Origin: Aedes albopictus
Taxonomy: Eukaryota; Arthropoda; Insecta; Diptera; Culicidae
Length of the DNA stretch: 64,000 nt
Direction: 5' to 3'
Assembly: GCF_035046485.1 (NCBI RefSeq)
Contig: NC_085137.1
Coordinates: forward strand, 503,274,536-503,338,535
Part shown: piece by piece, positions 23,155 to 33,490 of the stretch
How positions within the stretch are numbered: the first letter of the stretch is position 1
Layout: each line of letters opens with the position of its first letter
Made by a program: the position numbers and the translations under genes
Notes under the pieces: generated by a model
Database searches by the model: none
What the model was told of the DNA's origin: nothing
The model's input: the letters and a program-made list of their open reading frames with translations, nothing else

Positions 23155-24605
23155 AATGAAGGTGAAGAACTCTCAGAAATACGTGAATCACACCGTGGCT
23201 GTTGCTTTGCGTGTTTATGCTGCGAACAGCGGTAGAACCGATGTCTTGACCACCGCCTATCTCATTGATGCTCTCGCTTTATACTACACCTACATAACTG
23301 CGCGATCGAGAGACATGGCTTTAAGTTTGGTTAACGAAGAAGCGTATGAAAAAGCTATCGAGTTCCTTACCAATTTTCAACGATTGGTATACAGCATCAG
23401 AGTAGGGTCCCAACGATTTTGGAAACCCTGGCAGTCTGCCGCCATAATGGGCACCAAATCTATTCTTCGTCTCACTGATTATTTTCTGCGGCATCGTGGC
23501 TATGAGTTCGTTTTGGGTGGAAGATTCACCCAAGATTGCTTGGAGAATATTTTCTCTCAGCTGAGAAAGCGCCAAATCCGACCGACAGCTTTACAAGTAA
23601 AGGATAGTTTGAAGCTGTTGACGGTGTCACAATATATGACGGATGTGAACAACAGCTCATACTTATGGGATTCATGTGATTGGCTACTGAGTTTTCCAGA
23701 CCATCTGAAGGATTTAAGCGCCACCGCCAATGTACAAATCAATGAGATTGAAGACGATGGGCTCATCGATGTTTTTTTGGAAGAAAATGTGAGTATCGAA
23801 TCGTCGGAACAAAACGTTGTTTACTATCTCTCAGGTATGATACTGCGCCAAATTTCGATTCAATCTAATGCATGTAGCAAATGTATCGGCAGCTGTATGG
23901 CAGATAATGCTCCTACAGATAATATCTCAACGTTTACTTGCTTGAAGGATTACACAGGCAGTTCGCTTCTGTATGTAAACATTGAAACTTACAATTTTTT
24001 CATTCGTTTGGAACAAATTTTCAAGCAAAACATTGAAGTACTCAAACTTGTAAACCATGATCTTGAAACAAAATTGTATGCGCTCATGAGTCACATTCAA
24101 GCTGACCATATTCCCGACTGTCATGAGATCAGAAACAAACTTATTAAAAGATATATTCAGTTCAGATTGAAGGTGAGCAGGGAAAAACGAACAAGAGAGA
24201 AGAGACATGATAGCAAATCGATGGCTATTTGAACCCTGATTTGAACCCATATTTGAATCCATCAGCAGAACGATCTCTCAATAACTACTAAGTACACTAA
24301 GCATATGTTTGTCATTGTTAATCTGTTGTTTTTATTCATAAATAAAATTGTTATAAATAAAATTGTTTTCAATTCAATTCACAACAAAGATTTACATTTT
24401 ACCCATAAATTCCACGGCTCTAAGGTGATATCAATTTAGACGTCGAAAAATAATAAAGTTCAATTTGCATGATTTCAATACTCCCCATTTGTTTTGCTCG
24501 GTTTGAGCTGCGGATGACGTCATGCTCGTTTGGATACAGGTTTTGACAGTTCGTTTGGATACAACGGATTCATCTTGGCGCATCTATGTTTACTCTACTA
24601 TCTAT

Positions 24606-24614
24606 AGTATAACT
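24606..24614. other. Right target-site duplication of the P element
   Basis: AGTATAACT, identical to 18566-18574. Confidence 0.75.
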
Positions 24615-24899
24615 ATATTATTGGCATCGCAACTGCTTACTTTTCAACCTCCCTTCTTTTCTGCATAGGTTGTTCTTTCGAATTGCACTTTTCAGGAAAT
24701 TATCGGCAACACAACTGCTTACATTGTCAAGATTTTCCCACAACAACAATTATTGCAGATGTAGTAATATCACTTCCACTGGAAACTCGAAAATTGTTAT
24801 TGTAATTTGTAGAATACAAAGATGAAGAAATGAGGAGGTTTCATGCCTGTTGGAGGAATGCTTGTTGAGAATTGCTCTACTCCAGCGCGCTTTTTCCTG

Positions 24900-25500
24900 C
24901 TCCAGTGAAAACAAAAATACATAGGAGTTTCACTGGGAATTCCGGCAGAAATTCCACCAGGAATTTCTCACGGAGTCCAAACAAGAATCTCTCAAAGAGC
25001 TCACCTATAATTCGTCTTGAACTGCCCACTGGAGCTCCAGCAGAAATTTCTCTAGGAGTTCCATCGAAAGTTTCATCAGGATTTTTTCTAGATGTTCCAT
25101 TGGGAACCCTTCAAGGAGTTTCACAAGGAATTCTACCAGTAGTCTCACCAGGAACTCCATCAAAAAATTCAACAAGAGATTTTCAAGGAATACCATTAGT
25201 AATTCCAGGAGTTCTGATCGAAACTCCTGCAGGATTTACAACAGAAATTCTTATAGGCGTTCCACCTCGAATTTCTCTATTAGTAGCACTGCAAATTCCT
25301 GCAAGAATCCTTTTCTCTTGAAGTTCCAACGAGTTTTTTTTTCTAGGAGTTCCACCAGAAATCCCTCTAAAAGTGTCACCGCAAATTCTCTCGCCAGTAA
25401 TTTTTTTGAACTGATTCCGAAGTAAAAACGGGAATGCCTCTAGGAGTTTCTCAGGAAAATCCTTTAGCGTTTTCTCTAGAAGTTCCGTTACGAACTTATC
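24900..25500. repeat. GGAATT-type repeat array, block 4
   Basis: Units of the form AGGAGTTCCACCAGAAATT make up this block. The ORF at 24872-25321 (149 codons) and its antisense partners reflect the 12- to 15-bp periodicity in three frames and are not genes. Confidence 0.65.
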
Positions 25501-25612
25501 TTCACACTCTCGCGGATTTGGCGCGGATTTTTTTCCACCCTTCTCGTAACAACCCTGGAAGAGAAATCGATCATTGTAGATACGCCCGTATGATACTGAG
25601 CGCGAGTTTTCT
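25500..25612. repeat. Dispersed repeat fragment related to 17735-17850
   Basis: Carries the GCGGATTTGGCGCGGATTT core and, inverted, the ATCATTGTAGATACG segment found in the first intron of the ZNF598-like gene. It is interrupted or bordered by the hAT-like MITE at 25621. Confidence 0.45.
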
Positions 25613-25620
25613 ACATAGGG

Positions 25621-25806
25621 CATAGTTTCCCAAACTGTGGGTCGGGACCACCCTGGGGGGTCGTCGGCCTTCATCCAGGGGGTCGCAAGGGATAGTCGAA
25701 TATTTTACTGTAACAGATAAGAAATGGGGAAATTTCTATGGGGGGTCGCGAAATGTTCTGCTGGTGGCAGAAGAGGGTCGCGCTCCTGACAGTTTGGGAA
25801 CCTATG
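25621..25806. mobile_element. hAT-type MITE (186 bp)
   Basis: Ends CATAGTTTCCCAAACTG and CAGTTTGGGAACCTATG are near-perfect inverted repeats of the Charlie-like hAT style. An exact 8-bp target duplication ACATAGGG lies at 25613-25620 and 25807-25814, as hAT transposases make. Internal GGGGGGTCG/GGGTCGC words are also typical. Non-coding. Confidence 0.88.
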
Positions 25807-25814
25807 ACATAGGG

Positions 25815-26101
25815 TATTGGTTCCCTCATTAAGCATGTGACTCCCATTTTCATCCTACGAAAAACAAAGGATTCAAGCGCTGCTTGTTTTGTTTCTTATT
25901 TTTGTATTTTTTGTTAGAAGTGAGCACCCATGAAAACAAAAAGAACGGAATCAATCGTTGCCGTAATCGCTTGTTTTCGGATAGAATGAATATGGGAGCG
26001 TGAGATTACTGATGGCACACATACCCTACCTAGTTGGTATAAATAAAAAAGTTTCCAAACATGAGCGTTTACTATTTGCCTATAGTGCAGAACTGTCAAA
26101 A
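25815..26101. other. Non-coding spacer
   Basis: About 290 bp between the hAT MITE and the TA-flanked element. Nothing recognisable. Confidence 0.4.
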
Positions 26102-26103
26102 TA

Positions 26104-27258
26104 CACTCATTGCACAATTATGGGTCACTCAAGGAACAATCATTTCATAAAATGAATCGTTTTACATACAAAAATAACACTTTCATTATTTTTATTTTAT
26201 ATTCTCTTCATAGAAACTCCTTTTTATTGTTTTATATAAAAATTTGCTCGTAAAATTCACTTTAGAAGGTGAAAATTACTAAAATATTGGTGAATAATGA
26301 AAACCACAATAATGGGTCAAAATTGGCTGTGTAACAATTATGGGTCAATTGGTTGCCTATTATGGGTCACTCAAGATGAATCGGCTCAACAATAATGTTT
26401 TGTCTATTTTTTCAATGAATGATCACTTATTCTCGATAGATCAGCTATAGTAGAATCTAAAACTGGTCTCAAACCTCTTAACGAAGCGTGTTTTCGCGAT
26501 TTGGCACCAATTTTTCAAAATTGGGACAAAATCTTCAACACAACCACCGATAAACGCCTAAAAGTATGCAATGACCATGCACTCAGAACTGTCAATATTA
26601 TGCTGCACAAAAAGTGACCCATAATTGTGTGAATTTCGGTGTTCCTTGGCACAATAATAAGTCACTTAAATTTTGCCTGAAATAAGCTTTAATTAGCTGC
26701 AGTCACATGAATTTATACATTTACAGTCGAACCTCCATGAGTCGATGTTCCTTGACTCGATATCGACTCATGGAGGTAATTTTTTCCATGCTGAAAAATG
26801 TTTTCTGGGTTACTATGATGGTCCCCCCAAAAAACTTCCCAAAGGATTTTTGTTCCACTACTCGATATTTCCTTGAGTCGATGGTCCCTTCAATATCGAC
26901 TCATGGAGGTTTCACTGTAGATCATAAATTATACCTTTATTCTGGTGACGATACCATTTTGCACTTGAAAATCACTGAAGCTCGCTTTTAAAGAGCTTTC
27001 GAAAGCAGCGCACGCACTTTCCGATATTCACAATCGAGGCGTTATTTTGACTGATGGTTTTGCGCCGAACAAAAAATATCGAAAATATGTATGTTTTGAC
27101 GTATAAGCCCATGTGCGATACGTATAGTGACATAAAATAAATCAACTTATCAACGAAAAATGATAATGGCTAACAAAAGCTTGCAATTAATTAGTATTCA
27201 TCTATTAAAGTGAAAAGTGACTAATAATTGTGTGTGACCCATAATTGTGCAATGAGTG
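26104..27258. mobile_element. TA-flanked MITE, ATTATGGGTCAC family (1155 bp)
   Basis: Ends CACTCATTGCACAATTATGG and the complementary CCATAATTGTGCAATGAGTG form perfect inverted repeats of at least 25 bp. TA lies on both sides (26102-26103 and 27259-27260). The end motif AATTATGGGTCA recurs several times inside in both orientations (near 26334, 26360, 26620 and 27235), so the subterminal regions are repeat-rich. A second MITE is nested at 26724-26917. No transposase is present. Confidence 0.85.
26724..26917. mobile_element. Pogo/Tigger-like MITE nested in the larger MITE (194 bp)
   Basis: Ends CAGTCGAACCTCCATGAGTC and the complement of GGAGGTTTCACTG give inverted repeats of about 23 bp with CAGT termini, as in the pogo/Tigger group. 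TA flanks both sides (26722-26723 and 26918-26919). The GACTCGATATCGACTCATGG internal repeat suggests a rearranged end. The ORF at 26707-26991 crosses it and is not real. Confidence 0.8.
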
Positions 27259-27489
27259 TAAATCTTTTACGCGTAGTGCTGCCGATTCTTGCTGAAAACT
27301 GATGGTTCCGCGTAGAATTTGCATATTTATCCGAATGTATTTTCGGTAAGCAAGTTGAATCTAGAAAAATCTTCTTCAGTTTTACAGGTTAATACTCTTA
27401 GTTGTTTCCGATACTCCTTGTTGTGATCGTCCTGAGATTTGATGCATTTCAAGAATTCATTTTAGAGCGATTCAAGACTTCCAACGTCA

Positions 27490-28130
27490 GACGTAAAACC
27501 CCCTAAAACGCTAAAATACACCTGAAGCTCTCTAAACCATCTTAAATCCTCCTGTAATCCCCTGAATCCTCCTGAGACTTCCTGAAACGCTGACATTCCA
27601 TGTAACCCCACAAAAACCGCTTAGACAACCTAATTGCTCCTGAACCTCCCTTTAAATGTCATGAAATCTCAAAAATCTCCCTAAAATCCTCTGGAGCATC
27701 CTTATGACGTCCCTGAGACTCCCACAAATACCCATGAGCCCTCTATTTTCACTTAAAACCCTCTGAGACCCCGTAAAACGCCCCTGAAAACCCCATGAAA
27801 CCATCTGAAACTCCCTGAGACTAGCTTTGATACCCTCGATAGTATCGGGTTTCAGAGTTTCAGGGACGTCGAAGGGATCTCAGAAGCATCTACGAGATGT
27901 TGGGGGCATTTCGGGGGATTACAGGGAGTTTCGGAGGGTATCGAGATGCTTCTGAGATCCCTTCAAACGTCCCTGAAACTCTGAAACCCTCTCAACACTC
28001 AGGAAATTCTCTTCATCGCCCTCAAATTGAAAGCTTGATTTTTTTTAACACCTGAAACCCGTAAAGCCCATAACCTCTTTGAAACTCCCCCAGAAATTCC
28101 TTGGAATGTGCTCTGAAACCCCCTAAGCCC
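27490..28130. repeat. Degenerate CCTGAAACCC-type repeat array
   Basis: Tandem, diverged copies of a unit around CCTGAAACTCCCTGA with a period of about 15-20 bp, different from the GGAATT family that follows. It contains a near-perfect inverted repeat (27847-27989). Confidence 0.6.
27847..27989. repeat. Inverted repeat inside the CCTGAAA array
   Basis: GGGTTTCAGAGTTTCAGGGA at 27847 onward, then GGGATCTCAGAAGCATCT, are complemented by AGATGCTTCTGAGATCCC and TCCCTGAAACTCTGAAACCC ending at 27989. The arms are about 45 bp with few mismatches and the loop about 50 bp. This shows inversion of part of the array after its amplification. Confidence 0.7.
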
Positions 28131-28239
28131 TCTGAAAGCTTATGGGCGTGTTCCAAAAAACTTGTGAAAGTTTCATGAAATCCCCTAAAACCTTTTTTAT
28201 ACCCTCTGAAACCCTCTGTTGCTCTTTCCTAAAACTCCC

Positions 28240-29063
28240 CAGAAGTGTGCAAACTTTTGAGAGATATTTCCAGAGGAAGAACTGGAGAAACTGGAGAAAT
28301 CTGGCGCATCCCAAAAATCTCTCGGAGATTTTTATTTGGGCGCATCCCAAATAAAAATCTACGACGGAATTTCAGGAGAATTTTGATAGTTTCCGGAAGA
28401 AAAATCTCCCGAGAAACGAGAAGATGTCCTGGGAACGCCGGTAAAAATGCCTGCAGAAATTTTGGAAGGAACTCAAATCACAAGAACTCTCAGAAATACC
28501 GGGAAAAATGCCGAAAAAAAATGCTGGATAGAACTCTGGGAGCAAATCAAGACCTCGGCAGAAACTCGTGGACAAATCTAGAAAGAAGCTCCTATAACCC
28601 TCAAGGAATTCATGAAGCTACAGATTTTCATGTAAATAAAACAAAGTTCTTGGCGTTCCGTTTGCCATGCGAAATGCTAGGTGTGAAGATAGATTTGCTA
28701 CCTCGAGAATTCTGTCAGTGATTCCTTCGCACAGGCATTCCAGGAATTTTTCAAGACATTATATCCAGAAACTCCTTTGGGAATACCTCCAGAAACATAT
28801 CTGGAAATTCTTCCAGAAATTCCTCAGTGGAAAATTGCTCAAGGTATTCTTCCAGAGATTTCTCCACAAATTCCACCAGATATTTCTCCGGGAATTCTTC
28901 CAGAAAATCCTTCAAAAATTCACAAAAAAAAAATCTTTAGGAATTTATCCAGGCATTCCTTTGAAAATTCCTTAGGAAATTCTTCTGGAAATTAAATTAC
29001 TCCGAGCATTCCCCCAGAAGTTCCTCTGGAAATTCCTCCAGAAATTTCCCTGGGATTTTATCC
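28240..29063. repeat. GGAATT-type repeat array, block 5
   Basis: Diverged 12-bp units such as TTCCAGAAATTCCTC. ORFs at 28245-28721, 28667-28975 and 28777-28995 run in different frames of the same repeat and encode Ile/Pro/Glu-biased peptides. The block continues after 32167 beyond a 3-kb insertion. Confidence 0.65.
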
Positions 29064-29087
29064 AAAAAAATCTTCGGGCATTGCTCA
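29064..29087. other. Left copy of 24-bp direct repeat flanking a 3-kb insert
   Basis: Begins AAAAAAATCTTCGGG and ends CATTGCTCA; exactly repeated at 32144-32167. It is most simply a target-site duplication inside the GGAATT array. Confidence 0.8.
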
Positions 29088-29226
29088 TTATGCAACTAAA
29101 ATGAGTTGCATAATGAACATTATGCAAATCATTTGAGTTGCGTTTTGATTATTGCATGTATAATGAAAAAATCATTGCATACAATTTTGTAATTGTAATT
29201 GTAATTAATAAATTATGCAATTCGTT

Positions 29227-29312
29227 GCAAAACTCGATTTTTTCAGCATTCTTCTTATTTATCCATTTAAATGTACCACTCGTGCTGAAAAAGTCATTTT
29301 TTTGCAACACGT
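29227..29312. repeat. Small hairpin in the 3-kb insert
   Basis: GTTGCAAAACTCG-ATTTTTTCAGCA pairs with TGCTGAAAAAGTC-ATTTTTTTGCAAC. The arms are about 26 bp and the loop about 34 bp. Probably a decayed foldback MITE together with the TTATGCAACT/AGTTGCATAA pair at 29088-29113. Confidence 0.55.
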
Positions 29313-29322
29313 TGTATAAATA

Positions 29323-29487
29323 TGTCATTGATATAATTGATTGAAGACTGAAATTTTCACAGTGAAAATGTATTCACTGTACTGTATTCTGCCCCCGCAA
29401 CACAGTGAATACATTTTCACTGCGAAAATTTCAGTTTTGAGCGAGAAAACTGCTTTCCCATTTTCAATCATGACGATTATATCAATG
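29323..29487. repeat. Palindromic MITE-like element
   Basis: GAAATTTTCACAGTGAAAAT at 29350 onward pairs with the complementary ATTTTCACTGCGAAAATTTC at about 29412-29431. Outside these, TCATTGATATAAT pairs with ATTATATCAATGA at both borders. The two short ORFs on opposite strands here simply mirror each other. Confidence 0.65.
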
Positions 29488-30964
29488 ACGAATTCTTCAA
29501 TCTTAACATACATTCGTGCACATTTTTGTCAATCAATGGCGTTAACTATTTTTAAACAATGAATTTTGGAAAAATAGTATTTAACGACTTTAAGTTAGAG
29601 CGCTCAAATCCTTCGTTTTATTTTCTGGGGGCAACACTATAGTTTTTCCAAGCCCAAAAATCATAAAAAAGAACAGAAAAAAGACAAACGATAAAACCCT
29701 TAAAAGCTTTGCCGTCTTGTCAGATCAGTCGATTTATTATGTCTTTTATGGATATTGTGTGTTGCTCCTCTGTTTTATTTTCGCAAAAAAGATTCGACGA
29801 GGAATACATAGCGTTTCTGGAGGAGCAGGACGTAGCGCGAGCGGCAATGCTGCAGCATGAAACCCGACAGAATGTGGATACTAGACTGGGTCAACATAGT
29901 CGATTTTTCGGGACAAAGCTTTTTCGATTCCTTTTAGCGTCCAAAACAACTGTGCAAAATTTGGGAGCGATTGGTTGATTCCCCGTATTCCGCATTGCGA
30001 TTAAAATTTGTATGGAATTTAGTATGGAAAAACGTGCTTTTTTGCATTTTTCTCATAAATTGAAATTTTTCCTCTAAAACGATTTAACTAATAAGGTTGA
30101 AGTATAGCCTAGGATATGCCGAAAAATTTTGCCGAAGACCGCAAAGTGATCCGACACTTGTAAAAAAAGTTATAACGTACACATTGCCCGGTGGTGCTTA
30201 ACATTTAACATGTAAAGGAATAACATCAATAATAAAATCTCAATTTTTGGCCTAAGTTCCCTGCCCTTTAGTTCAGGGAATCGTAGTGGGCTGTAGAAGA
30301 GAACGGAAGCAAAAATTTGCTCCCGTCAAATTGTAGTTCGAAAAGTGAAAATTCAAATTGTAGCAAAACCAGCAAAACCAGTGATTATGAAGAAAAATTG
30401 TGGAACCCGTTCAATGATGTCTGGTAGTGGAACCGAGAGAAAGAAGTTGTGGATTCCCCGGTATCGTTTTTCTGAAGACCTGGCCTGGCGAAAATGGAGA
30501 AAAGCATCGATGGAGGTTATGCATAAAAGCAGCAGCGTCGACCGCTTCGACCCGTAGCTGAATTGGATTACCAACATTGAGAAGGCAGTAATCAGACGGT
30601 TCCATGGATACATTTCCCGGGTGAGCGAATTCCAGTTGAAAGCTTAACTATTTTGGGTTGGGGTTGTGCTGCTTTTGTTTTATATTTGTGGTTCGGTGCG
30701 CGGAAATAGTTTAGGTTGTAGAGATAAGTGACACTTCAACACACGAACACTAGCGCAAATTTTTCCTCACACAAAAGTGCACGCCGATTGAAAGGCATAT
30801 GCATTGATATTGATTGCATATGCAAATATTACCCAATCGAATTGGGTAAAACGGGTAAATAATGATAAAACTAACGTCCTGGGCAAGAGTGCAAATATTT
30901 TCCTCGCAGTTTCACAACTACATCTACAAAAAAGGCACGCATACATTTGAACGTGATTACCTCT

Positions 30965-31163
30965 ATAGATAGTAGAGTAAACATAGATCCGCTAAGATGA
31001 ATCCGTTGTATCCAAACGAACTGTCAAAATCTGTATGTTTGGACAACATCAATGGAGCACATGACGTCATGTTCAATCGTCGCACTTCTGAAAATTACTA
31101 CTTACACGCTTGAAACATTTTAGTCAGCGGTGTCCGCGGATCTATGTTTACTCTACTATCTAT
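30965..31163. mobile_element. Short internally deleted P-element derivative (199 bp)
   Basis: Ends ATAGATAGTAGAGTAAACAT and its complement are the same as those of the P element at 18575-24605. Inside the left end, AAGATGAATCCGTTGTATCC and the following CAAACGAACTGTCA match, inverted, the subterminal sequence of the big element near 24545-24577. The right end shares the GATCCGCGGA context of its left terminus. No coding part remains, so it depends on transposase from elsewhere. No target duplication was found. Confidence 0.85.
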
Positions 31164-31169
31164 AGTTTA

Positions 31170-32116
31170 GGTGGAGCTACTTCGGATGGGAGTGCATTCT
31201 GGCGTGTTGTTTTTCTTCGTATAGCTCTTTGCGTGCGGACGGTATGGATTTATTCATTGATGAACGGAGATCACTCGGTCCTGGAGTTTTGGCACTGGAG
31301 TGGGGCCGTTTCCAATCGGAATCTTCCAATTCTGAAAGGGGCCGTTCTAGTGTCGGAACTCTAGGGCCGGGTGAATTCTGTTCATCAAGGAATGTTGATG
31401 TGTTGCTGATGCTGTTGGCCATAGGGGAGCGCCCTTGGATGAACCAAGCGTCAAATCTGCTTTTTGAAAAGAAAAAGTGGATTTGACGTTTTGTTCATCC
31501 TGGCCCTAGGTCAACCACTTCCCCTGGCCTATTTCGATCGGTATGCAACAAGAAAGGGTAGGGTGATGCATGGTTCATTGAAGAGTGGTGAATGTGTAAT
31601 GAGTAGTACCGCTAATGTTTTGATTTACGAGTTCAATCGTCAGCGTCATAGACTCGCAGTTATGCTTCTAAGTAGTTTGTCGGTTTATAATACAGGGTAT
31701 TTAATCCAGTCGGGGAAGGGATCGTTATATTTTCTTCTCGTTTCAGAGAGCGAGCAATGGCGCTTAAACCTAGGCTTTCGAGCCAGGACATGAGGGGTTA
31801 ATACCATAAATACCTTTGTCCCATCCCAGGAAGAAGAGGAGCCCCAACGGAGTGACATTAACTTTCTTAGCAACGTCACTCCCAACGTTTTTGCTTTACA
31901 TTTATTACACATACGATACGGAGCGGCTGACGAGATGTCGCCGTTCCATAGTTCTGTTCAATTGTATTCAATAACGCTGCACAGTAGGCCTGGCCGCTTC
32001 AATACTTGTAATACATCTCCGATGCCTTGCAAGTATTGATAATGACAAGAAAAATGGTAGAAGTAGTCGATTCTATCATTTTCCAGGATTCTTTCAATGA
32101 ATGGCTGTGTATGTGT
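31170..32116 (+). other. Presumed 3' region of the TAGAC-tailed element
   Basis: Less AT-rich sequence with ORFs on both strands (31229-31486 and 31464-31793 plus; 31177-31422 minus) that I cannot assign to a family. Its position directly before the TAGAC tail makes a non-LTR 3' end the simplest reading. Confidence 0.35.
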
Positions 32117-32143
32117 AGACTAGACTAGACTAGACTAGACTAG
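32117..32143. repeat. TAGAC tandem tail
   Basis: About five perfect TAGAC pentamers, ending exactly at the right copy of the 24-bp direct repeat. Confidence 0.85.
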
Positions 32144-32858
32144 AAAAAAATCTTCGGGCATTGCTCAAAAAATTTCTATGGAAATTACTCCGGAAATGCA
32201 TCAAGAAATTACTCCGGGGATTTCGCCAGAAACTCATCTTGGAATTGCTCCAGAAATTCCTACAGAAATTCCTCCGGCAATTCCTTCAGAAATTCCTTCG
32301 GGAATTCTTCTAAAAAAGTCTTCAGAGAATTCTTCTAGAAATTCATCCGAAAATTTTTCATGAAACTCCCCTAGACATTCCTCTGGAAATGTCTCTAGAT
32401 GCTCTGGAAATTCGTCAAAGTATTCCTCTGGAAGTGTTTCTAAAAATCCTTCGGAAATAAATCACGAACTTCCTCTAGAAATTTCTTCTAAAATTCCCCC
32501 GTGAATTTATTCAAAAATTCCTCCGGAAATTCCTTTATGAATTCCTCCGGGAATTTATCTAGAAATTCCTCTAGATTGTTTTCCAGAAATTCCTCCAAGA
32601 ATTCGTTCAGCAATTCCTTAAGCAATCCCCAGAAAGCCGTTATAGAATTTTCTCTGGAATAGGAATTACTCCATTTATTTGCACAGAGAATCTACAAAGT
32701 ATTCCCCAAGAGATTCCTCAAAAAATACGCAGGCATTTCTCAAGCAATATACCCAGAGATTCCTTCAAGAATTTCCCCTCTGATTCTCCAAGAAATTTCC
32801 TTAGGGATTTCCCAAGGAATTACATCAGGTATTACACAAAAATCTGCAGGAAATCCTC

Positions 32859-33314
32859 TGTTGCGGTAGATATGTTAGGAGTTCTTCCAGCAGTGATCAA
32901 AACACAGGATTTAGTATGATCAGTTTAAAGCTATAAATGTTTTATTGTTAGGATAGGTTTTATATCGAATTCATTAGGTAATTTACAATTCTGTCTCCGT
33001 ACTACGTTCTGATCTATACACAACACAACCTAATGTTAAGATTATTCCGTAGCCTGTAAGTAGCTTGTAAGTTTAATCTAGATTAAGAAATGTATTTAAA
33101 TTTCACCTTTTTACTATAGTTTATGAGAAAACCAAAATCATTAACAGGCTCGAAACAACAAATCTGTTTACTATGAAACTCGGCTACTCATAATTCTCTT
33201 TTTGCCTGTCTTCGGGGTTGGCGTTTAATTGTTATTATGCAAGCCGAATGCGATGGACAGTGGTACGCTGTAATAAATAGTGATGCTTAATTCATCAGGC
33301 TGTTTCGGCGAACA
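32859..33314. mobile_element. Solo LTR (456 bp)
   Basis: Starts TGTTGCGGTAGATATG and ends TTTCGGCGAACA, giving the TG...CA termini of an LTR. The 5 bp TCCTC flank it on both sides (32854-32858 and 33315-33319). It interrupts the GGAATT array and has no coding region, which is the expected result of LTR-LTR recombination of a BEL/Pao or gypsy element. It is unlike the other LTRs in the window. Confidence 0.8.
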
Positions 33315-33396
33315 TCCTCAAAGAATTCTCCCAGGGATGAATCAAGAAATTTCCACAGACAATCTTCAATGATTTTTTTTTCAGGGATTCCGCGAG

Positions 33397-33490
33397 GAAT
33401 TTCCTCAAAAAATCATTAAAGAATTCCCTCAGAGAATTCTTTAATGGAATTTCCTCAAAAAATCATTAAAGAATTCCCTCAGAGAATTCT
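33397..33490. repeat. 50-bp tandem duplication in the array
   Basis: GGAATTTCCTCAAAAAATCA and about 24 following bases are repeated exactly with a 50-bp period. This is a recent local duplication inside the otherwise diverged array. Confidence 0.85.

Larger units (their letters stand above)
18771..24232 (+). pseudogene. P-element/THAP9-type transposase, disrupted by insertion
   Basis: Exon 1 (18771-18932) starts MKCFHSECTNESC, a THAP C2CH finger. Its final Cys-x2-His is formed across intron 1 (18933-18994, GTAAGT to TTTAG). Exon 2 is 18995-19341, intron 2 is 19342-19400, and exon 3 (19401-20059) has a Lys/Glu-rich coiled coil (LQLKNENAKLKREIKQQEE) then VLVFDEMSIQ with the first catalytic Asp. 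Intron 3 is 20060-20199. Exon 4 resumes after the conserved Ser-Asp-Cys-Gly region, carrying the second Asp, and runs to 20561, then from 23177 to the stop at 24232. The acidic motif QDCLENIFSQLR fits the catalytic Glu region of P transposases. All exon junctions keep frame and no stop interrupts the exons. The only break seen is the insertion between 20561 and 23177, so no full protein is made from this copy unless the insert is spliced out. A polyadenylation signal AATAAA follows near 24340. Confidence 0.85.
18575..24605 (+). mobile_element. P-superfamily DNA transposon (6.0 kb, interrupted)
   Basis: Terminal inverted repeats begin ATAGATAGTAGAGTAAACAT and extend to about 24 bp, with the complement at 24582-24605. 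Inside is a four-exon gene for a THAP-domain transposase. The matching 9 bp on both flanks show a simple insertion. Its last exon is split by a 2.6-kb non-LTR-like insertion (20562-23154), so the native element was about 3.4 kb, normal for P elements. A short relative lies at 30965-31163. It sits within the proposed intron of the ZNF598-like gene, in the same orientation. Confidence 0.88.
29088..32143 (+). mobile_element. 3-kb composite insertion, probable non-LTR element with TAGAC tail
   Basis: A 24-bp exact direct repeat brackets the block and the same GGAATT array continues on both sides. The right end is a short tandem tail of about five TAGAC units (32117-32143), in the style of non-LTR retrotransposon 3' ends. 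No reverse transcriptase is evident. ORFs at 29709-29978, 30345-30557 and 31110-31793 have no recognised domain. Several foldback elements and a short P derivative (30965-31163) lie within it. It may be one truncated LINE with nested inserts, or several joined elements. Confidence 0.55.

Noticed and set aside
24872..25674. ORFs of 149 and 163 codons on opposite strands
   Set aside because: Both lie in a GGAATT-type tandem array whose period keeps several frames open; the translations are repetitive.
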